Numbered from the stretch's first letter, positions 25,458-40,464 are shown. The stretch: DNA of 64,000 bases from Marchantia polymorpha subsp. ruderalis (GCA_037833965.1 AP031352.1:9590501-9654500), one strand, 5' to 3'. Numbers and translations: made by a program. The notes: generated by a model from the letters alone, not told the origin.

Positions 25458-28400
25458 ATGGAAGTTTGTGTTGACCTAGCCGGCAATAGGAGAAGATTTG
25501 GAAAAAACGAATCTCCTTGGGTTTCGGTGTTCAATCTCTGTAATGCAGCTATAGGAGCTGGAGTCCTCTCCTTCCCTTACGGTTTCCGGTAAGTGATTCG
25601 ACTGCTTGCAGCTCGTCAGCAGCTCAATCTATCTATTTAAGATGTGTGAATCTTCCTATGTGCTTTGTATGGTTGTTATTACTGCAACTCATAAATTTTT
25701 GATGTTGTCAAGTAAGGCCTAAGTGGAGAACATGGTACAGAAAATTAGTTGAATCTCAAAGCTTAGCGATTACATCTCTCACTCATTAGTCAATGTGGAC
25801 TATACGGAATCCTCATCTTCGAAGTTTACATGAAGGACAACATTATGTTGGAAGAACTCTATAATATCTGTTCAGTTGATCAATTTTTGTCGATGGTTTC
25901 ATCAATATGATATGGTAGCAAATGAAACTTGAGCCTTATAGAGTGGGATGGCATAGAGGCCTCGTAGAACAGTCTTGTATTCAGGAGCTTGGCGAAACTT
26001 TTAAGAAATCATCCAGATAGTGAAAACAATCGGAAATTTTTCATGGTTTCATGAGTTAACCACAAGAATCTCAGCAACTAAAACAGAATTTTTGAAATAT
26101 GCATTCTAACCTGCAGCTCTGCTCCATTACATGAACAAGGCCGAGAAGCTGTATCCACCGGTTGTATCTTTTAGACGGACACCTTTGAATATTCTTTCTA
26201 AGTAAAATGTGAATATATATACCGATTGTCTTTTATGATGGATACAATATGCTTTTGAGCTTACAATCTCATTCATTGGTTGACTGTATGGGCTTTGATG
26301 CATGCAGACGAACCGGCATTGTGGGAGGTTTATTTTTCACGGGTATTATCTGGGTTATCGAAGTTTTTGCATTATGCCTCCTAGTTAGAGTCACAGAAAA
26401 ATATAGCTCGCAATCATATCAGGTAATTCACACCTTTTAATCCATGTGTTTTGAAATATATCGTCTGATCCTTGTGCAAGTCGAAATCAGATTTTTTCTA
26501 ATACGAGTAGTTTGTCAGATCGCTAGCTTCGATTGATTTATTTTGCCTAACTTGCTTTGTAGGAGGTTTCATCAAGGCATTTCTCTTGGATTTGGTTAAT
26601 AACGTCTATCTTTAGTTTTATATCATGTGACTAATTACTGAAGCTCCGAGAGAGAAATTAACATGGTTTTCAGTGACCGTTGTACTGCGTGATTTCTCTG
26701 GCCAGCAATTGTACCTGCGACTGGTCTGAATAATAAATGCAGCTGAAAGGCCTTGGTGTTCAACTACATTTGTCTGCATACTTACTAACAGTTGATGCAC
26801 CTGCTAGAAACATCTTTTTTTAGATAAATAGGCTCTTTGTCACGATATATACCTGTCATGACCATGTATGAACATTCCTTCCGAATTTTCTTCATCAGCA
26901 CTTAGAAAGTGAGTTTGTCACTTTAAATTGTCATTCTTGTTTCCAGCGGAATTGTCAATTTTGTTTCAAGAGCAATGAATAGTCAGCCCTAATGATTCTG
27001 GCACTACGTTTTGCGTGCCTTTTACAGCAATTGGTATTCTCAGTGCTCGGGTCCAAAATGGCTGTTATCACTTCTGTGACTATGATCACTTTCTTAGTTG
27101 GATCTATGATCTCCTATCTCATGATTACAGGTACTCTCCTCTAAGCAGATTTCTGTTACGAAAATTACATGCGGCTGGAAGATGAGACAGAGCTGAGTTG
27201 ATATGACACATGCAGTTTCTTGACAGCCAAACGCAACTTTTAATGTTTTACAAAACCGTATATTCATACATTGGCATATTGATAGATCCCAGCTGAATTA
27301 TACATTTAACAAGAGTCTCATCGGAAGACATGTGAGATTCATGCCCCACATCTAACGAGCGTACCCATGGGTGAAGTTAGAATTGTAATTGAATGGTAGT
27401 TCAAAAGTGTATTACGTGAATATCTTAATCTACACTGTTTGCATGAGTGGTTTAATCTTTCTACGAATGACCATCTTTTGCATAATTTGACGGGTAGTGC
27501 ATGCCTTAAATTTTCCGCAAAGTATACAATGAGATTGTCAGTGCAAATCTCAGGGACCACATATTGTATGTTAAGATGTTCATGTTCCTCTCGTGATTGG
27601 TGAATCAGCTCTAAGGTTGAGGATGGCTTTTGCCTCATGTATTGTTATTCTCAAGTTCAGTCTATGGATGGTTTTAAATTGCTCATCATTCGTGCACGTT
27701 ATATCTTATTTGGACATGGGACTGGAACGTCTTGGTTGTTGAATTTTCAGTCTTGACAGTGGGACTAAGAGTGCGTGCAGGTTGTGTTTGCAAATATAGA
27801 TTATCCTTTTTTTAAGGAAGCATTTGCTTATGGAGTTCAATAACCCTTACTTTATTTGCAGGAGATGTCTTTGCACCTGTTTTTGCCGAGCTTTTCGGGG
27901 AGACCTCCGCTTTCGCTGATCGCAGGCACATAAAACTGGACTGGTCTACTGTATCTGTCCTCTTGATTCTTGTCTATTCCATAATCAGCTACTAGCGGCA
28001 ATGAATGAAGGGCTTACCTATTCCTATTTTAACTGCTGTCCATGCATATATCTTATGTTTTAGACCTCGAGTAATTATTTTGAGCATGTACAGCGAAAGG
28101 TGGATAACTTTTAACAAAAACACTACTCTAACCTGGAAATTACAACTATTTTGTTACTGCAGAGTTGTAATTTTATTATTTACCATCATGCTGATCTTGC
28201 CACATGCTTTGAAGACTACTTTTATGGCGTTATATTTCAGTAGCGTCATATCGGTGAGTAGGCCATCGTGTTTCTCTTCAATCTGGCTTCTGATATTTTC
28301 TGCTCCTGAGTTGATCAGAGCGTAAACTTGGTTAGCTTCATCCAGAACTGTGTACAAGAGCGCTCGCGATAATTGTTTCTCGTAAGGCTTACGCTTGAAA

Positions 28401-31400
28401 CATGTAATATTGTTTCGAGCGTAAGTGGTTGTAAGTTTCAGTATTCACAGCTGCACGGTAAGACCGAGCGGACCAAAATCGCAATAAGTAATCAAAGTAC
28501 ACTAGTCAAGTAGCGAATTACACATCTTATAGTTACAAGTATCAAACTGCACCTGCGTGGCTGGGTTTTTTCTTCTATTTTGCTATAACGCCCATTCTTG
28601 GCAAATGTGAAGCCAGATTAATCAAAAATTCTATACAGGTGGGAGTGGATTTTTCTTCATGTACAGTATATGTTTATATGTGTATGTAAACTCACGACTT
28701 CATTAACGTTGTTAGATTGAGTACTGCAATTTAAATCTGGTTTTTAATAAAAGCGAATGTTTGAGTCTTTTTCCACCAAAGTACACAGGTTCCAAGACTT
28801 AGTTCATATCCAGACAGGTAAAGAAACTGAAATTGCGAACTAAGGGCAAAACGCAATATTGAACCTTGAGAGTTCTTGATGTGTATGCCTTGATATCACT
28901 GTTGAAATAGTTAGAAGTTTGCAGTAGAGTAATCTCATTAAAATAAAAATTGAATAAAACAATTAAACTCGGCTTTTTTGGATTTGTACAGGTGGCCATG
29001 CTCATATATCTGACCGTTGTGCTGGTGACTATCGGTGCCAAAGGCCTCATAGCAAACGGCTTCCCTTCAGATGTAAGACTTTTGTATGGAGGTTTTTTAT
29101 TTTATTTTGGAGGTAATCATGATAATTACAGAATTCAGAAACTTTTATGTTTCTGAATGTTGTTGCAGCAGTTCATTCGAATTTCTTGCAGATGTATCAC
29201 AGCTGGGCCTGATGCTTTGTTTTGATTCTCCTGGATTAGCCATAGCTTGCTACCACTCCCCTTTGACTCAAACTTAGCTATGATCAGCCACACTAGGGTC
29301 AAAACTCCCTAAACAACAATCCCCACACTTGAGATTAAAACTCGAAACTCACCTAGAGTGCTGACTCCATCTCCATTTCTCAATTACCAATCCAACAGTA
29401 AAAGGTGTGATAACTACTTGAGAACGTGATCACTAGCAAGGTATGTACTCATGCTTCTGTTCTGTACCTAAATACTATCAATATTACTAGAGTTCTTAGC
29501 TCAAACTTGAGGTTGAGGTACTAACTTGAGAACCCAATCTTAAGTTGGCTGGCTGCAAAACACTTCTTGATTCCTACGGTAAATTAGAGTTTACCTACTG
29601 AAAAAGTTAGAAACAAACTTTTAGTACCTTACATTGAAAGAAACTGATTAACAGTTTTGACATTAACAATCACAGTACTCCCTTCGGATGAGGAGCTAGA
29701 TTTAGTCCCATCATATTATGCGTTTCATGTATTTCTCGTGTGGATAACAATGGGTACCAAGTACTACAGCAAAAAGAATGGCAAGACCCTGTGAAGATGT
29801 ACTGGGATGAATCTAAACATGGGACTAGGCCGCATTAGCATCACAAGGGAATTTCGCATCTAAGATATCCGAACTATCTAGCTGAAACGATCTTGAAACA
29901 ACATAGAATCCAAAGAAGCATTATTGAAGTGATTGATCTTTTATGGATACAACATGTTATCCATGCTTCATATGTTGATATGCCCTTCATTGTTTTACTA
30001 GGTCTTGTATTTCTAATTTAGTTAGCAGCCTTTAAATTTCCTCCCCAAAACTACATCGTGAGATTAGCTTGAGCAAATACATAAACAACCTTGTCCTTCG
30101 TTGACCTATTCAATTTATGTACAATTCCATCCTCTCTCTGTGTAACACCCATTAGTATCCATCAGAGCTTAGAATTTGTGATTGATGTACTTTGTGCCTC
30201 GATATAAAGTAAGTCTCTTTACATAAATTCATGTATGAGTTTCTACCATGAATACAAAGGCTCTGAATTTATCACACAAACGAAGCTTTATCTTTCGAAA
30301 TGTACACTAAAGTTTTTTTGCTCTTTTCAATGAAAGAAAGGTAGCACTGCGCACCCTATACTATAGCCACTGGCCAACATAAATTCGAATGTATGTCAGA
30401 AAGTGTATCATTTTAACAATTCTTTGGATGTCTGCGATGATTTCTTGGGATGTTTTGTCTTGAGTAACTTCTGGATATCACAAGAATCACGTAGATGTAG
30501 TGACTCATTTATATCTTCACACCTTTCACCATGGATGATTGCTAAACATTTCTTAAACCCTAAAGTAGATTAGTAGTTAGCTATGGTAAAAGCTAGTAAC
30601 CATTTTCTTCTATAGACAATCAGTATTTTACTGCTAAAGACAGAATGAGGAGGACTCTTAGATTAACATTACATCAGAAAGTATACTTGAAGACTGACGA
30701 AACTCACAAACTGTCAGACGGTCCACCAGGGGCTTGTCTGACAGTTTCCCCAGGAGCCCTTTATAGCTTTCTTGATTCCAGGTGGATACCATACACACTG
30801 AAGGAAACCCCGTAATCATCCCGGTTTGGTTACTCATGGGTTTCAAATTTCGGGGTGGTGCAGCTCATTCTTTAGTTGTAAAGACAACATTGTTAGTTTA
30901 AGTATTAAGTTCATAAATTCCTATGAGCATTTTATAACATCACTAATGTTAAGATCTTATCCATCTTGCAGATACTGATGTGGGAATCTGGTAGACGTGC
31001 ATTCATCATCATAGACATCGTCGTCTTTGCCTTTCAGTGTCACATTCAGGTACACCGACGTTTACTCTCCTTATAATACATTTTGATCTCATCTATAAAA
31101 AATTATCATGTCGTCCGAATGACGGTGCCTTCTCATGTTCAAGGTTGTCCCAATCTTCGCCGAGCTTGCTGAGCACCCCTCTCCTTTTTTCGGTGATGAG
31201 AAAGGCCTCCTGGAGGAACGTCTTCTGGATGAGGAGGTTATAGCGCATATATCCTCGAGACAGAGATCAGAAAGAGTGAAGCGTATGGATGGAGTCATTT
31301 TTACTTCCATGTCGTTGTGCGTCGTCTGCTATTGCCTGGTACGCTCTGAATTTCACATGTCTCACTACCTGCTATACAATCTGTAATACGTACTTTGAAG

Positions 31401-32587
31401 ATGCAAATTTGTTTACTGTTTCTTCGAAGTTCGTCTGGAAATACAGCTATTTAAGGTTTTGAAGTAGAGAGGTAGACAATAGCCGTATGCGGTCGACCGC
31501 ATTGTAATTCTAACATTCTTCGCGGTGCATGTGGATAGGTTGGATTGTTTGGTTATTTGATTTTCCCAGATGTAGAAAGCGACGTTCTGAAGAGTTTCGG
31601 TGACAACAATGGGTTCTTGAAGTTTGCTCGAATTGGCATGGCTGTGGTAAGATGGCTATATATCGTGGAACTCAAACTCTTCTATAATGGAAGTGTAGAC
31701 ATCTGTATCCACTGAAAGCCATCTGTTAATGTATTACTCGTCAAGCGGAAAGTCTACTCACAACCCATACATCGCTCTACTCATTCCTGTCAACTAGACT
31801 TGATTAACCTTATCATGCCTTCCACAGAGTTACTACGAGTGCTGAAAAGACCAATGATTTATGCACCACCTATCACAATAGCTCAGTTTAGCCCTCAGTT
31901 CTTTTCTAGAGCTTTTATATATCTATCTTTCAGTAGATGTCTTTGAGATGGTCTGCCTGTGATTTTCTCCTCTGTTTCATAACAATATTACTGAATCTTG
32001 AACAGGTAGCAATGGTCTGCTATCCGGTACAGTCACATCCTGCAAGATCGATTTTGGACGACTTTGTCAAGGCGTTCATGAAGGCACCTGTGGCTGCTTT
32101 CTCAGTGGTCCGACAGACTTTACTCACTCTCTTACTAGCGGGTTGCACTTTGACAGTTGCACTCCTTACCAACGATGTTGGAACGGTATGAATTTGTACT
32201 CCACACACGTCTAACCTAGAAAGGTCATTTACATTCTTTTATATATTACTCGAGTATTGATCTCTTGGTCTACCTCTCAGAATTCTAATATTCTACTTTT
32301 GTGATCAAACACGAATTCAGGTATTCTCAGTTCTGGCGTCATCGGGGGGTGTCATGGTGGTGTTTATCATTCCCGGACTACTGCTAGTTAGAGGCATACA
32401 TTCTGCACCGGTTGGATATACCGACCATACCTTGGTTGCAGTGGAAGGATACACCCGGAGAACTAGGACTACCACCCAGAAGTTCGTGCAGATTGTTGGA
32501 GGCACTCTTATGCTAGCCTTAGGAAGCCTGACATACATTGCCACATGTTACGTCGCGGCCACGGGCATGGAATCGGACTCGGACTGA
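25458..32587 (+). CDS. Amino acid transporter, AAAP family (SLC38/AVT-like), 11 exons
   Basis: Members of this family (Pfam Aa_trans) move neutral amino acids across vacuolar or plasma membranes, driven by protons or sodium. Exons traced: 25458-25588, 26308-26422, 27028-27130, 27862-27925, 28163-28253, 28992-29072, 30972-31049, 31144-31338, 31539-31646, 32006-32185 and 32321-32587. These give 470 residues with consistent phases. The first helix carries the family signature NAAIGAGVLSFPYGFR. Later hydrophobic segments include WVIEVFALCLLV, ITFLVGSMISYLMITG, ILLFTIMLILPHALK, VGLFGYLIF and MLALGSLTYIATCYV. A hydrophilic loop with GDEKGLLEERLLDEE lies in exon 8. Exon 4 appears to end at a GC donor (AG|GCACAT). 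That choice restores the family pattern DRRVVILL, while no GT donor fits the phase. Intron 6 is about 1.9 kb. AATAAA at 33145 may be the poly(A) signal. Substrate and membrane are not predictable from sequence. Confidence 0.88.
28388..28425. repeat. 14-bp inverted repeat in transporter intron 5
   Basis: Arm 28388-28401 (CTTACGCTTGAAAC) pairs with 28412-28425 with one mismatch across a 10-base loop. Confidence 0.8.
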
Positions 32588-35500
32588 AAAGGTTAAGCTC
32601 ATCATATATGAGAAACTGTAGCCCCTACTTAGCTCGGTCAAAACTATAACATCCATGGTGATTTGCTTCTCTAACTGTACAATACTTCCTCCGAATCAGA
32701 GAAACTGATGTCAAAACACTTTCCGCGAGTGACGAGGTTGGACATCCAATTCCGTCCAGACCGTAATCTTCATGATCGATTCGGTCAACCATGACATGAC
32801 ATGACAACCTTGAACTGTCAGCGACTCACATATCAAGTCACAAGGCAGAACACTGAACTCAACTCTCCGAGCTTTCCAAACCGCGGAGCAGCGTCTGAAT
32901 GTATTCCGCACTCGTGCAATTCAGTCCGCACGTGGAGATTGCAGATCCTTTTTCTTTCCTTCACAGCTAAGGTGTACAGTCGGGTGCATCGTCCGACTCT
33001 CGCTGCTACAACTTCTCGCGAAATTACTCTGAAGAATCAAACAGAAAGCAGTGCCTTCGCGACGGATTCACGTCAAGCATACATAACAGAACTGCGACGA
33101 GTTGCGCTCCCTTCAATCATTCGATATGGAATACTGCACGCCTGAATAAATAACGAGCACGCGGTTGCTCTTTCTCCTTTGACTTCAAAGTTTGTCTGCT
33201 ACTAGTCGGTCGTCTGGATACTGTCTGCGACACACAATCTCATGCTCCTGAGCATCAGGATGCATTCGCTGTGTACCTGGATGCTGAGAGAAAAGATCCC
33301 TCGAGTGAAACCTCTTGACTCTTGGGATTAAGCGGGACAGGGTACAACTTGGGACCTCTCAGGGTTCAAAGGATCCAGCCATGTCCACGCCTCGGAGAGG
33401 TGGATGGATGGCAGATCGTCCATGACTGCGGGGACTCGTATTGACTCCAACAGTGTTGCGTGGTGAGACGTGGCTGCTGTGGAGAGTGAGAGTCCAAAAC
33501 AGGATTTGGAGCTTGACTCGTGCTGAGGCAATGGTTGCGGATTGGGGCACAACGACCGCGCCTAGGCTGGGAGCCCGGCTCTCCTAGGGGCAGAGAAGAT
33601 CGATTAAAACATGGAAAACGCTTGACAAGTCTAAACGGGTGCCAAGCAGGTCCGTCTTGTTGTGGACTGTGCTCGTCCAGTGGATTTTGGGATTTCGACA
33701 CACGCTTACTTTTGGATCGGGTCAAACAACAATTCTGATGTCCTGATCTGTAGAATGAACAAATCGCGTCACAGTGGAGATGCACACGTGCACAAATTGG
33801 TGACATCAGAATCTCTTGTACTATCGAGATGGAACTGGCAGCTCAACATGACCGACATGCTTCTGCAGGAATGCTGTTTTGTCACCACTGTCCTCTCTCT
33901 TGAAATTTGTCTAATCTGCATTTGACTGTGGATCCAGCCTTGATAACACTGCTCCTTCAGCATGAGAATGTAGATTCTGATGGAACTCCCATAACTTGGC
34001 CTTTCCGGGTGTTGTAGGAACTGCCGACCTTCGTTGACAAATGATACTGTCAATATTAGCATATGGATGACTTCAAAGGATGGGAGCTCAGTTTGGCAGT
34101 ATTCTGATCGCAATTTTTCGAGGTCTTACGTCATCCAGCAGTCGACAGGATACTAAATGCAGACTTGGTTAGACTCATTGAATCTGCTGTCGCTTAAGCA
34201 ACTATGGGTCCTATTAAGCTCAACGAGCATCGTCATCCCAAAGACTCATAAACAACATTGTTTCGAAAACTGAACTAATGAAATTGCCCAACACTCTTCT
34301 GTATCTATCTGAACCTATTCCAGTGTCCAAATCTCAGACGCGCTCATCTGAAAGCTTCACCCTTCCGTTAGTTCCAAACACTCTATTCTCTGAAGGAGCG
34401 CTGTCTCGGATACCGAACTCAGAATCCACACAAACGTGTTTTGGTTCTACCTGATTCTAATACTAGTCCTGTGTATACCATCTGTATCAAGATACCTCTT
34501 CGATTCTCTTCACAAACGACTGAGTTAGAAATCATGTCAACTGGAGCCAATTGAATCAAGCAAACTTCCATCTCTCGAGATCCCCTCTGGACAAGGAATC
34601 TGTCTCCTGTTCTCAAATCTCAAGCTCTGGCCTAGTTGTGACGTTGTCAAAAGCGAAACTTTCCCACCAGGTTTTACTTAGAATGTAATGAGTGTGTAAC
34701 CAGCAATAACGCTACAAACAAACCTGTGGAAGAATATCTTCAGGGGGTTGGCTAGGCTTTGGGTTTTACTGATAGAAGTTTGGTGATCCAGGTACACACT
34801 CGCTGGTAAGATTCAAAGCAAAAAACAAGGCAGCTTAGACAGAAGCTGAAGTAACGACCTACCCGAATGGGAATCATTGCTAGTTGGAAAGGTCAAGTTT
34901 CTCCTTTTCACTCTTCGAGATATTCTGGGAGTATTGCGGTTGTTCTCAGAGAGTGCTAATCAAGTCCCGAATCACCTTCACGAGTTGTTAAAGTTAGACC
35001 TTTATGCTCCATGTTTTACTGCTTTACGTGACCGGATGATGCAAGCATCACGCAACCGACGCCTGATTGATGTTTCTCTCTACGTGCTGAAGCTATCCTG
35101 AAGATATTTCCAACCTGATGCCAATGGGTTTGCTTTTCACGCCATTATGCACTACACTGAACGCATGATTTCCCAAAGCCCACGGTTATCCCCTCCAATT
35201 CCAATACCAGTGGAGGTTGATGGCAAGCCTTCAACTGAAACCTGGTTCCTCCGTACCGATTCCAGGAGGTCGGCCGATGCCAAAGAATTGCAAAGGTTGC
35301 GATTGTGTAGAATTGACATTCTACACAAGTTGGAATCATTTGAATTGTATTCGCAGAGATACTCATGTTATGTTTACTGCAAACGGTGGACCAGCATACA
35401 GTATTCGAAGGCTAAAAAAAGATGGTGTTTGGTAATTAGGTGGCTGCTGGACCACTCAAGTTCTTGCCTTCATTAAGTTCAAATCACAAGCAATCCACGT

Positions 35501-38500
35501 CTGACAATGGGTCCCGGGGAGTATGTAAGCGTTCATGCACTTCAGTTACTTTTCTAAGTTTCTTCTCCAGTTCTTCACATGCTGGCATGACGTAGAGGCC
35601 ATACAGTCTCATGTTGGTACGACCTGTCACGTGCTTTAATATTTGGGAGTACTTCTCACTTACATCAACCTACGTAGGAGTTGACAAGGATCTATTCTTT
35701 AATATACCTTTCTCATGGCCCTGTACGTATTCCAAACCTGACCTTGGATTACTACGGAGACTAGACTCAGTAGAGGAGCAACAGTGTTCTTTATTCTCTC
35801 TGCACTAACATTGCTACATGCTTCGCTTACACTCCATTGACCAAACGTACTTCCAGCTGATCGAGTAAGTACGTAAATAGGTTCCATAGCCGCACCTTCA
35901 TTACTCGCAGATTTTTTAGCCTGCTTGAGAAATAGTTTTCTCGAAAGGTTTCTCCACATGGGAATCTTGCAGAAGCAAATGGCACACGGCGCCCACAATG
36001 ACTGCGGAGTCGGTGAAATAACGGCAGTTGAAACTTCAATCGAGAATTTCCATCCACTATTTGCAAAGAATATTACATTGTGGACTTGTAACCCTGCATC
36101 TATTTGCACCTGACATTCCTATAGAAGTAAGTGTTGTGTAAGTCGTTTGGTTTGAGTTAAATCTGCTTTAGTTCTAGGACATGCAGGAGGATGGGCTCGG
36201 AGAGATGTCAGCAAGAAAGAGGGATTTTAGTGAAGGCACGTAGGACCATTCATGCAAGCCAGCATAACAGACGATACCAATCAATCAATCGGCCGATGAT
36301 CTTCTTCAAACGCAATCGCAGCGTTTGAGTAGAGAAGAAGGGTCGAATTGGGGGCCCAGCCAAAGCTTAGCCCATTTCGTTTCATCCCTGAACAACTTGA
36401 TGGGGTCTTCCCTCCGGTTTTGCTATATTACTTGATGTACTGCACAAGAGCAGAAAGGGCTGGGGAGTGAGAGCTTCAAGCATGGAAAGGCAAACACGAT
36501 CGTTTGTATTTTCTCCTAAGGAAGTTGCCAGCTTCATCTTCTAGGTGCGGATAAAACAAATAAAGCCCATCGATGGTTCTGGAGAAAAATTGGGCTCGGA
36601 AATCAGTTGATCAGGTCGGTGGATAAAAAATTGTCCACGCTTTCAAGGAACTCAGGAAATATTGGAACTTCTGAATATCCTGTTGGCCCTGGAATCAAAG
36701 TTGCTAGATTCCGTCATGTACTGCTATAGATAAGCATGAGAGGGTTCCTTTGTATCCGTTAGTTATCCTTGTAGCAGGTACAAGAAGGAGATTCTGAAAT
36801 ACATAGAAAAAGGCTCTTAAAGATCGTAAGTATACTCGTAAAGGTCTTGGAGGCTAGATATCTATAATGCCTCAGGGGAGGGTATTCAACCTTGATCGAA
36901 GTAACAAAACATACACGCAACAACACAACATGGAATGGAGATCTTATTCAAGTTTGTCGCTACCACAAAGCACCAACTAGGGGAATGAGGCTGCTCTGAA
37001 AGTTGTTTGTCTCCCGCAGGAACTCCAAACCCTAACGAATTTTGGCTTCTTTACGAATCCCGCTGAGCCCCATAAAGGATATAATCATTCATCACTTGGC
37101 TCCATGAAATATGCGAAGAAGTATGATGGAGTTTTTTTTTTTTCCCCTTTTGCATTTGACTTTCGGCATGTGTTTCACCGGTCAACTATCCTCTTCAAAC
37201 AAAATAAAAGTTATGAAGCAAGGGTCAGCTGGGAGTTGGAAGTATCACTGCACGTGGAGGCGGATGGTTCAATAGGAGTCTTTTCCGCTGTAAATTATGT
37301 CGACGAACTGTAAGTGTAATAAACGTTGCATGGCTGTGATGTTTTGGGCATGCAGTTGCATCTGACCTATTCAGTGATTCATCGAGTCACATGTGTGCAG
37401 GCAATGGAAGTGACGTGAAGCTTGGAGAAGCATGAGCATGTGCACACGAAAATGTATGAGCTTTCAGAAAAGGGACTTTTATGAAGCAGACATTTAGCTT
37501 GAAGTGCACTTGGGCTCTTTGGAAGTACATCTGTTCATGTTCCTCATTGTTGTAAATCTTCGACAAAATATAGGTCCGTTGTTTCCACCTTTTGACCTCT
37601 CCATGTTACGACGTAGACGTTTAACCGCTAAAGCTTCGCATTATGGTGTTATTTCAGAAAGCCTTTGCCACTCACTTGCATCCTTTGGACCCTATATTTA
37701 CTTCTTTTGGTCTCTCTAGGTCTCCCTAAAAGCCAGTTGAGCCAAACGACCAAACGGCAAAGCTCTTTTTGTAGAACAAAAAGAGCTTTGTTCTACAACC
37801 TTCTGTCATGTGCATCCCAAGACGTTTCTGTGGGGGACAATGCCAAAGTTTGGTTGCTCATCAAATAAGGCACTCGTCCGACAATCGTCAGCCCTAGTAG
37901 ACTATCAAAACCCAAGGTTGATACATTCCAGAACTTCGTGCTTCAGAATCGCCAAGTTTCTCCCAATTCTGTTGAAATGCGTGCTTTGGAAACAACAAAA
38001 GGCCTTTCCGAGGAAAATCAGCTTTCTCCATTGTTGTGGATTTGTCTGAGTAATTCAAGTCATATGTTCTCTTTGAAAGCTCTGTCAAGCACTTTTTGAT
38101 CAGGTATACCATCTGTTATAGCTTTATGTATTTGGAAGCTGATGTATAGACAAATATAGTAGTTGGACGAATGGAAGTAAGCCTTATCCTTAGATTTAGA
38201 GCACAGTTACAACTAATCAATCGTACAGCTTTCTTGTTGGCATAACTGAATTGAAAATATGGTTTTAAATCTATATATCTTTGTCCTTGTTGTTCTCCCT
38301 TTCTCTTAGTTTGCTGTGACCCTAAGACTAAATCAATCTGACGAAAGTCTGAGCTGTTCGACTGTGTCGTCGGGGAGATCCACCTACTGATAATCCAAAT
38401 TACTGAAACCAAAGTCTACTAGATGAGTGCGAATCTCTTTCATACTCTAAAAGCAAAATCAAAGGTTTTCTTTTTCCTCCCTTTTTTTGGAATTCGATGA

Positions 38501-40464
38501 GTATAGAGGACTAAATACCAACTCAAAAGAAAAATTGTGTGCATTTAGGAAGATGGATGCTGTCCCGCTCATATCAAGATTTTGCAGAGTCTCTATGAGT
38601 GTTGAAGAAAGTGATTCTCACAGACATTGTGGCAGTTGTGTTCAAAGGGATGAGCTCTAACAGTTGGATCAAAGGCCTGCATACTCAAACAAAGTCAACA
38701 AAGTGAATGAACTCCAATATTAGAGCGCATCATTTCCAGTTTCATTCTATCTTCAGCAGCTCTCACCTGATGTTCTTGGCTCATCTGATCGTGAAGCATG
38801 TCCTTCTCTGAAGATAGAAACCTGAAGACTATGCATGCCCATATGATTAACGAAAACGGTGATTCACTGATGTATGGTACATTGTCTCAAGGCAGATTGA
38901 TTCTCACATGATGCGAACATTGCCTCGAAGTCTGTTCACTAGGCTGGACCGAGCGATTTCTGGAATGAGTACATGAGAGTACTACGTTTGCAGCTGTGCC
39001 TCCCACCGTACGGAATTGAGTTGCATCATCTCAAGGTTTATCTGGCATCGGTGCAGAATACAGCTCATTCTCAAGGAACTAAGCGCATCTCTGGATCAGT
39101 ACGTAAGTTGAAGAGATAACAAAGAACAGAGGCATAAGCAATAAAAAGGTCATATATAAGCCAAAGATTTTTGTCACACTTCGTCGCGTCTGTAGATTAA
39201 ACAAATTGCTCACTGGAAGAAGGTTGACTCTCAGTTTTATAGTGGGCACAATCCTCTACAAGATTGATGCTTTCTCCATCAGTAGTTTAGATCAGATTAT
39301 TATTGATTAAACAGGTCGTGTATACATGGCTCCTCCGGGCATCATCAAAAGTTTCACCTGCTAAGTTAGTTGCAGATGTGAACATAAAGCATCAGTATGT
39401 GGTCCTGCGGCCATCATGGATCGGTAGGTTAATTTTTCATTTGGACATCTGTATCTTAAAAAGACGAGTACCTTAATGTTTAATCATAGAATAGGGTGGA
39501 AAAAAATTACGCCTCACTTCGAGCAGTTGTTCGATTGCAACATACTGCATCAGGTTTTTGCAAGTCGACGATACGATCACTTCAACACTTACTTTTTTAC
39601 ATGCATACATATTGGACATGGTTTGCACATGTATTCAATGTTTCAATTTTGTAATTAGAATACTAGTTAAACCTCATGACCTGCTTATATTATCTAAGAC
39701 TAGTTTTGATTCTTGCTTCTTCTTGTGCCCTCATATGTAAACGAGATGAAACTCATCAATGTTACCGCCACCCTCATCCTCGTCCACAAGATACTTTTAA
39801 GTTCAGCTTCATATTCATTATTGGGGCAGAGTTGTTGCAGCCACTTGCAAAACTTTGTATCTCTCGTTGTAAAGATTTGACAACTAAGTTGGTTCGAATC
39901 GAATAGAATGACGATCTTGGTATCAATCTTGTGCTTGACCACCAACAACTTCAGGAGAAGGAAGTTGAAAGCAAACAGGAAGCGATGAAAAGAACAACTT
40001 TCATGCCTTATGCTCAAAGGCAACAAACGGCATAGCAGTGTGGTGAATATCACGTGCAGATAGTAGTGTATCAAGCTTATGTTGTTTGTTCTTCTTCAAG
40101 AAATCAAAATCTCTCAGATAGTAAAAAGAAATAATCATCATTGTTATCATTTTAAGACACCAATTAGTTCAGTTGCTGCTTGCAAGTACCAACAAACTAA
40201 CGGTTAATTGGAACATCTTCTTTTGAGATGACTGGAACCTCATCTCAAACTAACATATTGAACATGTTCGCTTCTTACATCGAGCATAATGATTGCGCAT
40301 GCAATACACTGCCACAATTACCTATTTGTTGTAAGTGAAATATTTGCATTACATTGATATGACATCACCTCGCATGTGACAAACTCTAAATTTTTTCTAG
40401 ATTGCTTTTGTTGGCTTCTAAATTTTGAGTATAATCTTATAAGTCTTAGTAGAACATAATATTC
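32588..40464. other. Long intergenic stretch without recognised genes
   Basis: The first 560 bases are probably the transporter 3' UTR. Several frames of 60-146 codons occur (for example around 33366-33806 and 35147-35476), but on both strands and without family motifs, so I call none of them. A perfect 11-bp foldback lies at 35303-35328 and overlapping foldbacks at 37758-37800. Confidence 0.45.
37758..37800. repeat. Overlapping perfect foldbacks
   Basis: CAAAGCTCTTTTT (37758-37770) pairs perfectly with 37778-37790. Shifted along, GTAGAACAAA (37771-37780) pairs perfectly with TTTGTTCTAC (37787-37796). The two stems are mutually exclusive. Confidence 0.8.

Noticed and set aside
39880..39915. 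GGTTCGAATC resembling a tRNA T-arm
   Set aside because: No matching acceptor stem, anticodon arm or D-arm was found at the right distances.
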